A program made the translations under genes and the position numbers. A DNA stretch of 64,000 bases, taken from the NCBI GenBank assembly GCA_965206395.1, contig CBDBJK010000038.1, forward strand, positions 588,189 through 652,188, read 5' to 3'. The stretch's first letter is position 1, and every line of letters starts with the position of its first letter. Below the pieces are notes generated by a model. The model was not told where the DNA came from. It was given only the letters and a program-made list of their open reading frames with translations, and searched no databases. The DNA comes from CBDBJK01 sp965206395 (GTDB lineage Bacteria > Chloroflexota > Dehalococcoidia > Lucifugimonadales > CATOSD01). Below, piece after piece: positions 1 to 8,952 of the stretch.

Positions 1-255
1 GTCGGTATGCATTCCAGAGAGGAAGACATCGTAGTCAACGTTTGCAAAGAGAAGAAACTAACAAACATGCGGTCGGCGACGGCGGATATTATCAAGCGCC
101 TAACTCCTTCAGCCAAGATGAGCCTTGAGGAAGCACTGGACTTCATCTCCACCGACGAGCTTGTCGAGGTCACACCTCAGAACTACCGGCTTCGGAAGAA
201 ATACCTGTCCGGCAGCGATAGGCACCGTAAGCGCCGCACTGGAGCCAAGAGCTAA
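1..255 (+). CDS. typA: Translational GTPase TypA/BipA, C-terminal end (5' part outside window)
   Basis: The open frame runs in from the window edge and stops at 255, so only the last ~84 codons are present. TypA/BipA is a ribosome-binding GTPase of the EF-G/LepA family that acts in stress adaptation and ribosome assembly. The visible part matches the family's C-terminal domain: a GMxSREED stretch, then KKLTNMR, then SLEEALDF followed by DELVEVTP and RLRKKYL, with a basic tail. The internal ATG at 7 lies in the conserved GM and is not the true start. A strong hairpin follows 28 bp after the stop. Family assignment is from recognisable motifs; no GTPase domain is in view. Confidence 0.93.
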   Translation, partial: VGMHSREEDIVVNVCKEKKLTNMRSATADIIKRLTPSAKMSLEEALDFISTDELVEVTPQNYRLRKKYLSGSDRHRKRRTGAKS

Positions 256-282
256 CAGCTCGAATGCTAATCTGGATTTTGT

Positions 283-311
283 CCGCCCTCTCCGTCGGAC
301 GGAGAGGGCGG
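283..311 (+). terminator. Strong GC-rich hairpin after typA
   Basis: An 11-bp perfect inverted repeat (CCGCCCTCTCC / GGAGAGGGCGG) encloses a 7-nt loop. It starts 28 bp after the typA stop. There is no U-tract, so it may be a weak or Rho-assisted terminator or a processing/stability hairpin. Confidence 0.55.
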
Positions 312-354
312 CGTGGCTAAAGGAGCTTTTTCATATGCGACGCTGCGACGACTG

Positions 355-462
355 ATGTTCATAGGAATCGCCGTACCCCTGGCCTTCGTAGCCATCTACA
401 CCTACTGGCTGCTCGCCCGGCCTGCCGCCCTGCGGCTTTGGCGAGCTGGATGCGCTGGCTGA
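355..462 (+). CDS. Possible 35-residue membrane peptide
   Basis: An ATG at 355 opens a 35-codon frame with a single hydrophobic stretch (FIGIAVPLAFVAIYTYWLLA) followed by an arginine-containing tail, as in a one-pass inner-membrane protein. A purine-rich AAAGGAG lies at 319-325, but a six-codon ORF (MRRCDD) intervenes and ends at TGATG, so the coupling is doubtful. I recognise no family. Otherwise the stretch between typA and the next gene holds only the hairpin above. Confidence 0.22.
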   Translation: MFIGIAVPLAFVAIYTYWLLARPAALRLWRAGCAG

Positions 463-540
463 CCGGCTCCGCAGGGGATTTTAGAGGAATGATATACCTG
501 GCATAGCGCTTTGTTAAAGTCTGCTCTGTACAATGACACC

Positions 541-1464
541 TCAAGACTTTTGCAGAGCAGCAGCCTTTTCCGCATCACGCGCAGCGCAGCGTTCCCAGAG
601 TTCTAGCGTTACCCTCGCCCGTTCATCTACTGGAACGTCGATCATCATGGTTGTGCCGGGATAGGGGATTGCTGCGGTTCCGCGTGCGATACCTTCCGCG
701 AACAGACGCCGCGTCTCTCTGTAGAAGTCCAATCGCTCCTCTGTGGGAGTTTGGGCGTGGTTGACAGGCTCGACCCACGAGGGATAAGGGCAAATCGTTC
801 CTGCGAAGCCCGTGTTCTTTCCCTTGAGAGCGAGGCGATAGATTTCTTCCTCATCGTCGGACTGCGGCAGCACACCATAAGGGTGGCTCATTCCTACCGG
901 CTGTACTTTGGCAGCCCGACCCTCGACGATAATGCGTCCCTTTGCGTAAACGAAAGGATCGAAATCCGAGGTCGGGATGATACCCATGTTGCGGCACAGG
1001 TTGCTCTCGTCCAGACCTACAGAAGATACGCGGGAACTGGCTTTGACGATTTCCTGAACGTTCCAGACTCCCTTGCCGGAGTCCAGCAAGACTATTATCT
1101 GCAAGGTGCTGCTGGCTATGCCTCGGCGTCTTTCCATTTCCTCAAGTAGAGAGTCCGCCTCCTCGATGTCCGCGCGTGACTCTGCGCTGTTAAAAACGAT
1201 GCCCGTCAGCCCGGGCCACACCGAAGCCTCGATGTCGGCGTACGCTAGCGTCTTGTTAATGCGGACAAACACTTCAGCGCCGCCCCTGGAAGCGATTGGA
1301 ATGGATTCCTTGACGAGGCTTCGAGCGTCTGCTTTGGCCTCTTCCGTCGCAAGATCGGCGAGGTCTAAAATTACAGCATCAGCATTATGAGTCCAGGAGG
1401 CTTCTACGTTCTCTCGATGGAGGACTGACACAATGAGATGGGAGCGTCGCACGAAAGGCTCCAT
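541..1464 (-). CDS. HpcH/HpaI aldolase/citrate-lyase beta-type C-C lyase
   Basis: A 307-residue protein of the CitE-like TIM-barrel family, which cleaves or condenses acyl-CoA or 2-keto acids with a divalent metal. Visible hallmarks are AVILDLADL near the N-terminus, VFVRIN, a VLLDSGKGVWN strand, GLDESNLCRNMG, and FAGTICPYPSWVEPVN near the end, corresponding to the usual GFxGKxxIHPxQ region. The frame extends upstream to 1701, but the ATG at 1464 has AAGGGGAAG 5-6 nt ahead and gives the family's normal length. It is divergent from the racemase-like gene at 1757, so the pair may share a control region. The acyl substrate cannot be read from sequence. Confidence 0.85.
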   Translation of the reverse strand: MEPFVRRSHLIVSVLHRENVEASWTHNADAVILDLADLATEEAKADARSLVKESIPIASRGGAEVFVRINKTLAYADIEASVWPGLTGIVFNSAESRADIEEADSLLEEMERRRGIASSTLQIIVLLDSGKGVWNVQEIVKASSRVSSVGLDESNLCRNMGIIPTSDFDPFVYAKGRIIVEGRAAKVQPVGMSHPYGVLPQSDDEEEIYRLALKGKNTGFAGTICPYPSWVEPVNHAQTPTEERLDFYRETRRLFAEGIARGTAAIPYPGTTMMIDVPVDERARVTLELWERCAARDAEKAAALQKS

Positions 1465-1756
1465 TTGGCTTCCCCTTTCAGATCTTTGTACGGAAGCAGG
1501 GTAACACCTGACGCTCGGCAGGGTCAACGAAGCACTTGCCATATGGAGGAATCGGCGTGTGTGTTGCCATGGGAATAAGAATATAGCCCGACTTCGTAGC
1601 ATTATCTTCATACCGCTAAATTGGTGTAGAATGGCAACCCTCGTGAGGGAATCTAATTGACCCAGCATAACGCCACGTCTATACTTCGAAATGCCCCCCA
1701 CGACGGAATGAAGAATTCTGCGCGGCTGCCATCCTATCTATCAGGAGTTTTATGAA

Positions 1757-2863
1757 ATGAAAATTACCGACGTTACAACGACGGTGCTTTTCTACCCTCA
1801 CACCAGTGCTATTCAGGACGCGACGATACTCCCGCCTGGCCCCAACGCAGGCGGGCGCGGTCAGCTTTTCGTCCACATTTACACCGACGAAGGTTTTGAA
1901 GGACTGGGCATCGGCCAGGGTTCTCCGGGCGTTCGTCAGGTGATTGAGGCCGACCTCAAAGGGCTGCTAATCGGTCAAGACCCGTTCAACATCGAGAAGC
2001 TCTGGAACGATATGTTCTGGCGAGTGCGAGGCTACGGACGCAAAGGCGTCGCGTTCTGCGCGCTGTCGGCTGTGGACATAGGTTTGTGGGACTTGAAGGC
2101 GAAAGCCTTGGGATTGCCTCTCTACAAGTTGCTTGGCCCGTTTACCGACTCAGTGCCTATATATGGAAGTGGCGGCTGGACGAATCACACACAGGAAGAA
2201 CTGATCGCTGAGATGGCAGGGTATGTCGAGCAGGGCATCAAGCGCGTCAAGATGAAGGTTGGCAAGGACTTCGGCAAGTCCGAACGCGAAGACCTTCAAA
2301 GGCTCGCCGCCGTGCGCAAGGCTCTGGGCGACGACGTGGCGATATATGTAGACGCCAACAATGGCTACTACTCCAAGCAGGCCATATACATGGCGAAGGA
2401 GTTCGAGCAGTTCCAGGTCGGCTGGTTCGAGGAACCCGTCCTTGCCGACGACATAGGCGGCCTCGCCGAAATCAAGCACGCGACCAGCATCCCTATTGCC
2501 ACAGGCGAGCACGAGTACACCAAGCACGGCTTCCGAGAGCTAATCGCCGCCGGAGGCGCGGACATCGTGCAGCCTGACGTTGGTCGGGTAGGGGGCGTCA
2601 CCGAGTGGATGAAGGTCGCGCACATGGCCCACGCCTTCAATTTGCCTGTCGCTCCTCACGCCGTGCAGCTTGTGCATCTTCACGTGGCATGTGCGACGCC
2701 CAACCTCAAGGTCGTCGAGTACATGAACATCGGGTTGGAAGGCGACAGGGTGTGGTATACGGAGTTCCCGCAGCAGAGTGACGGCATGTGGTCGCCATTT
2801 CCCGACAAGCCCGGTCTCGGCCTAGAGCTAGACCCTTATGCTGTCGAGAAGTGGGCTGTATGA
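1757..2863 (+). CDS. Mandelate racemase/muconate-lactonizing enzyme family (enolase superfamily)
   Basis: A 368-residue cytoplasmic TIM-barrel enzyme that abstracts a proton alpha to a carboxylate (sugar-acid dehydratase, racemase or cycloisomerase chemistry). The N-terminal capping domain covers about residues 1-125. The barrel shows the KxK base (K165, K167), metal ligands D199 and E225 and E251, and a His at 301 in the APH motif, so all catalytic positions are present. An AGGAG precedes the ATG. Expanded enolase-superfamily sets are known from SAR202 bacteria; the substrate here is unknown. Its stop lies 13 bp from the predicted end of the convergent antiporter pseudogene. Confidence 0.93.
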   Translation: MKITDVTTTVLFYPHTSAIQDATILPPGPNAGGRGQLFVHIYTDEGFEGLGIGQGSPGVRQVIEADLKGLLIGQDPFNIEKLWNDMFWRVRGYGRKGVAFCALSAVDIGLWDLKAKALGLPLYKLLGPFTDSVPIYGSGGWTNHTQEELIAEMAGYVEQGIKRVKMKVGKDFGKSEREDLQRLAAVRKALGDDVAIYVDANNGYYSKQAIYMAKEFEQFQVGWFEEPVLADDIGGLAEIKHATSIPIATGEHEYTKHGFRELIAAGGADIVQPDVGRVGGVTEWMKVAHMAHAFNLPVAPHAVQLVHLHVACATPNLKVVEYMNIGLEGDRVWYTEFPQQSDGMWSPFPDKPGLGLELDPYAVEKWAV

Positions 2864-2876
2864 CTGCTCCCAAAAG

Positions 2877-4454
2877 TCATGCCGCCGCTGACGTAGGCTC
2901 GACGGGGAACTGGGAGCGCCAGGCGCTGAACCCTCCTTCGAGCGCCATCGCATCAAAGCCCAAGCCACGAAGTTGCTGCGCCGCACGGACGCTCGTAGCC
3001 TCGTTCGGTCAGGTGCAGTAGGCGACGATAAGCCTGTCCCTAGGCTGATCTTTTGCCCACTCGAGAATACGGTCAGGCAATGCACGCACGCCGCCGGGAA
3101 TCTGCGCACCGTCGTGCTCGTAGCTGGAACGAGTGCGCACATCCAGAATAATTGGCGGCTCTGACTCGGTAAGGAGGCCGTCAAGCTCCTCGACAGAGAT
3201 GCGCCGAATCTGGTTATTATCGTGTTCGAACAGCCCTGCGACTGTGCTCTCCCGCTCCTCGGCCAGGGTTTCTCGTGCAGCCCTCCGACCGTACCACGCG
3301 CCGAACGGAGTCGCCGTCGCGCCGTGTATCGTCACAGACGCAATTACAACGACGCCGACGGTTGCCAACAGAAGCTCCGAACCGGGGATTCCGGCTTGCA
3401 CAGCAAGCAACGCTAGCAGGAGTGAGTTAAGTCCGCGAGGGCCGAACCAGCTAACGAAGAGGTGTGCCTCCCAACTCATATGTGCCCTTGCGAGAACGAG
3501 GCCAAGCACAGACGGGCGAATAATGAATATCACTAGCGCCGCCAGAATCAGCGCAGGGCCGAGCGACACGGTATTGAGGATGCCTGAGAGGACGACTCCA
3601 AAGAGGACGAACGCCAGAAGCATCGCCATCTCCGCTGTCACCTCGCCATAATCAAGGAAGCAGTCGCAAAGGGTCTGGTTCAGCAATACGACGGCAAGGC
3701 CAGCGGCGAACGCTCCAAGGAAGCCGTCTCCACCGGATGCGGTTGCAGCTGCATAAGCCGCAAGCACCAGACCAATGCCATACAACGCCTGATGCTCAAG
3801 ACGAATGCCCATGCCAGCGTCCACCCTGGACATGAGCCATGCTCCCGCGCCGCCTATTGCGAAACCGATTGCCGGGCCAAGCAACAAGAGCTTTGACATA
3901 AACACAGCCCAGTCACCCGCTCCGCCGACCTGCGCGCCAGCGACCGCGATCAGCACGAGGATAACCGGGAGAACTACCATGTCGTTCATGCCAGCTTCGA
4001 TTTTCAATATCTGGCGCACGGAGCGCGGAATGCGTTGATCGCGCACGATTTCTCGAAGCACGACCGGGTCCGTCGCGCGCCTCCGATGAACGCCATAATC
4101 CATCCGAATCCAAGCAAGAGCGCAAGGGGAATTGCGCCCAGGGCGATTATCAGCACGGTGCCAGGCCCCAAGATGAGCAGCGGAACGAGCCAGCGTTTGC
4201 CAAGCTCTTCTATCTGCAATTTCACGGCGTCGAGAAAGAGCACGAGGGCTAGAGTAAGAGTGGCTACGATTTCAAGGAGGCTGCTGTGCGGCCCCATCTC
4301 GATGATGCCGAATCCGTATTTGCCCAGCAGGAATCCAAGCCCAAGGAACATAAGCGGGAACGACAGAGGCGACCTCTCGACAACGCCCGATGCGAGAGCC
4401 GTAACGGTGAGGACAACGGCGATTATGCCAAATGCGAGCAAAAAGTCAGGCAAG
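2877..4454 (-). pseudogene. Na+/H+ antiporter (CPA1/NhaP type) with C-terminal rhodanese domain, broken
   Basis: Two overlapping minus frames together spell one protein: hydrophobic helices up to GWIMAFIGGA, then, in another frame, ATDPVVLREIVRD and the remaining antiporter helices, then a rhodanese domain. The frame change lies near 4070, where a few bases of the antiporter's TDP motif region appear deleted. The rhodanese domain also carries an in-frame TGA at 3009-3011: the frame reads YCT, stop, PNEATS, then continues 43 codons through LEGGFSAW to a stop at 2877. The family expects Cys there (YCTCPNEATS). The probable start is TTG at 4454 behind GGAGG; the longer upstream frame runs through a hairpin and is unlikely. 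Loss of function is the simplest reading. Confidence 0.8.
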
Positions 4455-4563
4455 AATTCCTCCGCTTTTTTAAAGTGCCTGGCAAAACCTATCAATTGAC
4501 TAACTCGCACCCCCGTCCTAACCTTCCCCTCCTTCCGCGGAGGGACAAGGGAAGGGATATATC

Positions 4564-4593
4564 TCCTCCCCCGTTCTTCCGAACGGGGGAGGA
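4564..4593 (-). terminator. GC-rich hairpin downstream of ggt
   Basis: A 13-bp perfect inverted repeat (TCCTCCCCCGTTC / GAACGGGGGAGGA) encloses a TTCC loop. It lies 60 bp beyond the gamma-glutamyltransferase stop and upstream of the antiporter start, so it can separate the two units. A further GC-rich repeat (CTTCCGCGGAGGG) sits beside it, giving a REP-like look. Confidence 0.6.
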
Positions 4594-4654
4594 TTAAGGA
4601 GGGGGCCGTCTGCGTCACTTTTGAAGTTTTGTTAGGCGCTCTTCAATTTGAAGA

Positions 4655-6457
4655 CTACCACCCGATAGCATGGCAAGCTCTCCTTGGGTCGCTTCCAGCG
4701 CTGAGGACGCCGGTAGCAGGGTCGCGGCGGGCTACCGTCGCGCCCAGACCGCATACTGCGCTCACCGTAGGCTTGTGTCCCAATGCCTTCAGCGAATCGA
4801 CTGTATCCGCCGGAATTCCAGGCTCTACGGATAGCTGGCCAGGATAATGAGTATGCGGGAAGAAGGAGTTAACGGCACTGTCTGTAGCGAATCGAGGGGC
4901 TTCGATGGCCTCTTGCGGATTCATGCCGAATACAAGCGTATTCAGAATGAGCTGAAGGTTGCCTTGTGCCTGATGGTCGCCTCCAGGACAGCCGATGGTC
5001 ATTACGGGCCTGCCGTCTCTGGCAATTATGTAGTTGATTAGAGTCGTCCGGGGGCGCTTGTTAGGATTCAGCACGTTTGGATGGCCTTCCTCGAAGTTCA
5101 GCATCTCCATGCGAGTGCTCAAAGCGCAGCCCAACTCTGGGAAGAACGCAGATTTGGCAAAAGCACCACCGCTCGGCGTAGCGCACACCATATTGCCGTC
5201 GCGGTCCAGCACCGATACGTGGGTAGTGCCACTGTCGTCGGCGGAACCGTCTCCGGCTGAGCCAACGGGCGCTGCTGCCAGTGTTTGCGGCATGGTAGCT
5301 TTCGAGTATTTCCAAGGGTCGCCTGCAGGCGGCAGGTCAGGAGTGGCCTTGCTGGGGTCTATCAAGCGCGCTCGCTCGGCAGCGTACTCCTTGGACAGCA
5401 AGCCGTCTATGGGTATCGTCGAGAAGTTCGGGTCGCCGTAATACGCCTCTCTGTCAGCCAACGCCAGCTTCATCGCCTCGGCGACGGTGTGTATGTACGC
5501 GGGCGAGTTGTGGCCCATATCCTTGAGATTGAAATGCTCCAGTATGTTCAGGGTCTGCATTAGTGCCGGGCCTTGAGTCCACACTGACTGACCGTGGATT
5601 TCGTGTCCCATGAAGCTAGTCTTTAGTGGCTCCTCGAACTCGGCGTGAAAGCCAGCAAGGTCTTCTAGGCTGAGAATGCCGCCAACGCGCTGGGCGCATT
5701 CGACGATGGTCTGCGCGATATCGCCCTTGTAGAAGGCGTCACGTGCGGCGCGGATTCCTTCCCGTCGGTGTCCCGGCCCCGCGTTCTCCGCAGCGACCAT
5801 CCTCTTGAATACGTCCGCAAGACCTGGTTGTACGAGCATCGAGCCTGGTCGCGGTAGGTTGCCGTTATCGTAAAAAATATCCCTTCCACCGGGCGGATAG
5901 AGGTCGAACTGGTCCCTGGTGGACTGGTTTTTCATTCGTTCAAGCATATACTCGTAATTGGGTATGCCGTATTCGGCGTAGTGAATCGACGGTGCAAGCA
6001 CCTCGCCGAGAGTCCGCGTGCCGTAGCGTTCCAGCAGCGCGAGGAATGCGTCAACGACGCCCGGAACTGTGAAAGACAGGTGTGCCTGAGACCCGGGGCC
6101 TGTGGGAATTTCTTCGAGGCCCTGAGACTTGTAGAAATCGACGGTGGCTTTGCCGGGCGCGGTTCCCTGTCCGCTCAGCGACAGCAGATCACCGCTTTCG
6201 GCGTGGTACAGCATGAAAACGCCCTCTGCCGCCAGAGAGTACGAAGCGATAGGCTCGACGACCGCGGCAGCGAATCCCGCGGCGACGAGTGCGTCAAATG
6301 CATTGCCTCCGCCAAGGAGCATCCGCATCCCCGCCATCGAGGTCAGGTAGTGACCGCTGGATATGACGCCCTGCGTGGCGTACACCACAGGTCGACCTGT
6401 CGGAGGTCGGTTCGGATCTCCCTGTTCAAGCGTATACTCCCTTTGAGAAGTGGTCAT
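4655..6457 (-). CDS. ggt: Gamma-glutamyltransferase family protein
   Basis: A 600-residue Ntn-hydrolase of the GGT family, which transfers or hydrolyses gamma-glutamyl groups after self-cleavage into two chains. The sequence has the N-terminal GGNAFDALVAAGFAAAVVEP region, the autoprocessing segment with DSGTTH (nucleophile Thr at about 411), RPRTTLINY, the small-chain motif GCPGGDHQAQGN, and a C-terminal GLGATVARRDP. No signal peptide is evident, unlike periplasmic enterobacterial GGT. AAAGGAGA stands 5-6 nt before the ATG. Many members of this clade act on other amides (acylases), so glutathione as substrate is not certain. Confidence 0.92.
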   Translation of the reverse strand: MTTSQREYTLEQGDPNRPPTGRPVVYATQGVISSGHYLTSMAGMRMLLGGGNAFDALVAAGFAAAVVEPIASYSLAAEGVFMLYHAESGDLLSLSGQGTAPGKATVDFYKSQGLEEIPTGPGSQAHLSFTVPGVVDAFLALLERYGTRTLGEVLAPSIHYAEYGIPNYEYMLERMKNQSTRDQFDLYPPGGRDIFYDNGNLPRPGSMLVQPGLADVFKRMVAAENAGPGHRREGIRAARDAFYKGDIAQTIVECAQRVGGILSLEDLAGFHAEFEEPLKTSFMGHEIHGQSVWTQGPALMQTLNILEHFNLKDMGHNSPAYIHTVAEAMKLALADREAYYGDPNFSTIPIDGLLSKEYAAERARLIDPSKATPDLPPAGDPWKYSKATMPQTLAAAPVGSAGDGSADDSGTTHVSVLDRDGNMVCATPSGGAFAKSAFFPELGCALSTRMEMLNFEEGHPNVLNPNKRPRTTLINYIIARDGRPVMTIGCPGGDHQAQGNLQLILNTLVFGMNPQEAIEAPRFATDSAVNSFFPHTHYPGQLSVEPGIPADTVDSLKALGHKPTVSAVCGLGATVARRDPATGVLSAGSDPRRACHAIGW

Positions 6458-6658
6458 TTGTGAGTCTCCTTTGCGTTATTGCGTTAGTCTACGCCCACAA
6501 CGAGGGCATTCAGCGATGGGCGAGCGCGCCTTTAGTCAGGTCGATTGCGACTACTATAAACGCTGTGCGGCTGTATGGCAACGTCACGCCGCTCGTATAC
6601 AAAAGGAGGTAGTGAGCATTCCAATCAGCTAGAGGAAAGTTGCACGTCGGCGTGCGTC

Positions 6659-7125
6659 CTAGTTGTTGGGCGGCGTGGTGGTCGGCGTTGGGAATAGCTC
6701 TTGCAACGCTTCTATGGATGGCGTACTCGAAGAAGGAGTCCCGGTGTTCACTGTGTCGTAGGTGAAACACGGCGCTCCCTCAGCCGTAGTCAGCGCAGTC
6801 AACAGCCAGATTTTTCCTAGAGGCGGAAGCGGCATGCTAGCGTAGAAAGGGATTTGTGGAACAACGGCTGAGGCAGGAGCCGACCGGAGTGGAATTAACT
6901 GTCCGGATGCCATTAACCAGATGCTCCAGATAGCTGGCTCAGCAGTACCCAATTCAAATTGCATCGTGAGAGCGCCATTCTTATATCTGAGATCGATGTC
7001 AAGGGCGCAGCCAGATACGGTTGTCGTGACATAGATCGGTGTCTTTGTAATTGAGGTCAGGTCTCCCAGGATTGGCCCATAGGGATCATCGTCATCAAGC
7101 TGGAACACGTCCAGGAGAAGTCTAG
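6659..7125 (-). pseudogene. 3' half of a secreted protein gene split by an IS5-type element
   Basis: This fragment encodes the C-terminal domain of a secreted protein (LDIDLRYKNGALTMQF, GTAEPAIWSIW, PPLGKIWLL, VNTGTPSSSTPS, ending TPPNN). It closely parallels the C-terminus of the beta-helix protein encoded at 8953-10362 and the fragment at 10453-10677. Removing the IS and one CTAG copy joins it in frame to the part at 8323-8801: GRT-RLLLDVFQLDD. The ancestral protein would be about 310 residues. The function of the shared C-terminal domain is unknown to me. Confidence 0.85.
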
Positions 7126-8322
7126 GGATGCTCTGAATAAGTCCCGATGGCTTGTGGGATAGTAAAATAGGGCCAAGGCCTGAAGACGGGGGAGGAGAGG
7201 CAATGAACCAGCCGACGTTTGCGGACTTGGACTACGAGAGCAAGAAGCGAAAGACTCGCCGGGAGAAGTTCCTTGAGCGCATGGATGGACTGATCCCTTG
7301 GGAAGAGTTGGAAGAGCGCATTCGACCGTTCTATCCCAAGGCCGGTCGTGGTCGGCGGCCCTACGAGTTATCGGTGATGCTACGGATACACTGCGTGCAG
7401 TTGTTTTACAACCTGAGCGACCCTGGGATGGAGGACATGCTCTATGAGGTCGAATCGGTGAGGCGGTTCGTAGGGCTGAGACTGCCTGGGCCGCTGCCGG
7501 ACGAGACGACGATTCTGAACTTCCGCCACCTGCTGGAAGAGCATGAGTTGGGCGCGGGTCTGTTCGAGGAGATCAACCGCTATCTGGAGTCCAAGGGTCT
7601 CCGTCTTCAGGAGGGGACGATAGTGGACGCGAGCATCATAGCGGCGCCCTCATCGACGAAGAATCGGGCTAAAGAGCGCGACCCCGAGATGCACCAGACG
7701 AAGAAGGGTAACGAGTGGCACTTCGGGATGAAGGTGCACATCGGTGTGGACTCGCAGACGGGAGTGGTGCACAGCATGACCACGACATCTGCGAACGTGC
7801 ATGACCTGACTGAGTTGCCCCGGTTGCTGCACGGTGGGGAGTCTCAGGTGTGGGGAGATGCTGGGTATCAGGGAGTTGACAAGAGGCCGGGGAACCGGGG
7901 CTTGGACGTGGAGTGGCAGGTGGCGATGAGGCCCGGCCAGCGTCGGAAGCTGGAGCCTGGGAGCCCTGAGGCGGTGTCGGAGAAGCGCAAAGCGTCGGTC
8001 AGAGCTAAGGTGGAGCATCCGTTCCTGTACATCAAGCGGCACTTCGGCTACGCCAAGGTCCGCTACAGGGGGCTGTCCAAGAACACGCAGCGGCTGATGA
8101 CGCTGCTGGGGTTTGCCAACTTGATGAGGGCCGAACAGTACCTGGCGGCGTGAGACCTTGTATAAGTGCGCCCAAAATCAGGGCTAAGGGCGGCGAAAGG
8201 CCCTGTCAGGGCCGGTTGTAGGCCGACAATAACCCTCACCACGGTGCCATGAGGCAATTTAACGCCCCCAAAACCACTCCGGTCAACTCGGCCCAGCCTG
8301 AAGCCGATTGTTCAGAGCATCC
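7126..8322 (+). mobile_element. IS5-family insertion sequence, copy 1 (1197 bp)
   Basis: The ends begin GGATGCTCTGAA on both sides as inverted repeats, and the element is flanked by direct CTAG copies at 7122-7125 and 8323-8326, the YTAR-type 4-bp duplication of the IS5 subgroup. It carries one transposase gene. A near-identical 1197-bp copy lies inverted at 33182-34378. The exact target duplication and restored host frame indicate a recent insertion. Confidence 0.95.
7203..8153 (+). CDS. IS5-family transposase (copy 1)
   Basis: A 316-residue DDE transposase. The N-terminal part has the IS5 signature RPYELSVMLRIHCVQLFYNLSDPGMED; catalytic residues are visible in GTIVDASIIAAP (first Asp), VWGDAGYQG (second Asp) and KVEHPFLYIK (Glu, with the DDE-type YREK-like basic region after it). 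The ATG at 7203 is preceded by GGAGGAGAG; an upstream frame extension to 7152 is not needed. The gene is intact in both copies, so the element may still be active. Confidence 0.95.
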   Translation: MNQPTFADLDYESKKRKTRREKFLERMDGLIPWEELEERIRPFYPKAGRGRRPYELSVMLRIHCVQLFYNLSDPGMEDMLYEVESVRRFVGLRLPGPLPDETTILNFRHLLEEHELGAGLFEEINRYLESKGLRLQEGTIVDASIIAAPSSTKNRAKERDPEMHQTKKGNEWHFGMKVHIGVDSQTGVVHSMTTTSANVHDLTELPRLLHGGESQVWGDAGYQGVDKRPGNRGLDVEWQVAMRPGQRRKLEPGSPEAVSEKRKASVRAKVEHPFLYIKRHFGYAKVRYRGLSKNTQRLMTLLGFANLMRAEQYLAA

Positions 8323-8801
8323 CTAGTCCTGCCGATGTCGGTGAGGCGCAGGCTTATAGTCGCCAGCACTTCATCGGTGACGACCCCCTCTATTTGTTCG
8401 AGCATGTCGGGCACAACAAGGGTAATTGATGATGTTGGAAACCCTTCTGGGCCGATGAACATGTCCATCAGGAGTCCGGCGAACAAAGGATCGATCCATT
8501 CTGGAAACTGCAGGCCTACGAACTCGGCAATATCTAGGTCTTCTACTGCCATCACCATACCGATTCCTGAAAATCCGCTGCCCGTCGGGTTGGAGAAGAC
8601 CACGTCAGCCGTGACGACTTCCCCTTCAATGCCCTGTATCTTCTGTATGGCAATCGTAGGAGTGGAAACTAACGCAGGCGTGGCCCTCGACGAGTCCCCG
8701 GTATTGGTGACGGTAAGATCAGCCGCCCGCGCCTGTTTTGGAAAGGCCGTCATCGCAACAAGTAACGCAAGCCCGAATAACGCAAAAGCTCTGAGTCGCA
8801 T
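8323..8801 (-). pseudogene. 5' half of the secreted protein gene split by the IS5-type element
   Basis: It starts with a clear Sec signal peptide (MRLRAFALFGLALLVAMTA, then FPKQARA before ADLTV) almost identical to that of the neighbour at 8953-10362. The mature part resembles a cohesin/Big-like beta-sandwich: IQGIEGEVVTADVVFSNPTGSG, with VVPDML and TDEVLATISLRLTDIG, reminiscent of cohesin-type domains. Reading past 8323 enters the IS. AAGAGG precedes the ATG at 8801. See 6659-7125 for the other half. The cohesin comparison is only a resemblance. Confidence 0.8.
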
Positions 8802-8952
8802 GGTGAGCCTCTTAAACAACAACGATAGCCATCTCTCTGGCGAATGCTTGAGAGCCGGGCAATTTCAGATCAGGCTCCTGTCAAAAGAAACGCTAATCTG
8901 AGTCGTGTAGCATTATACGCCTGGATAGCCAGCGTGTCTAACTGCGCTAGGG

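Noticed and set aside
4618..4650. TTTTGTTAGGCGCTCTT, close to the end of the IS427-type element (TTTTGTTAGACGCTCTT)
   Set aside because: Only one short end-like match without partner end or duplication; could be chance or a lost IS, not enough to call.
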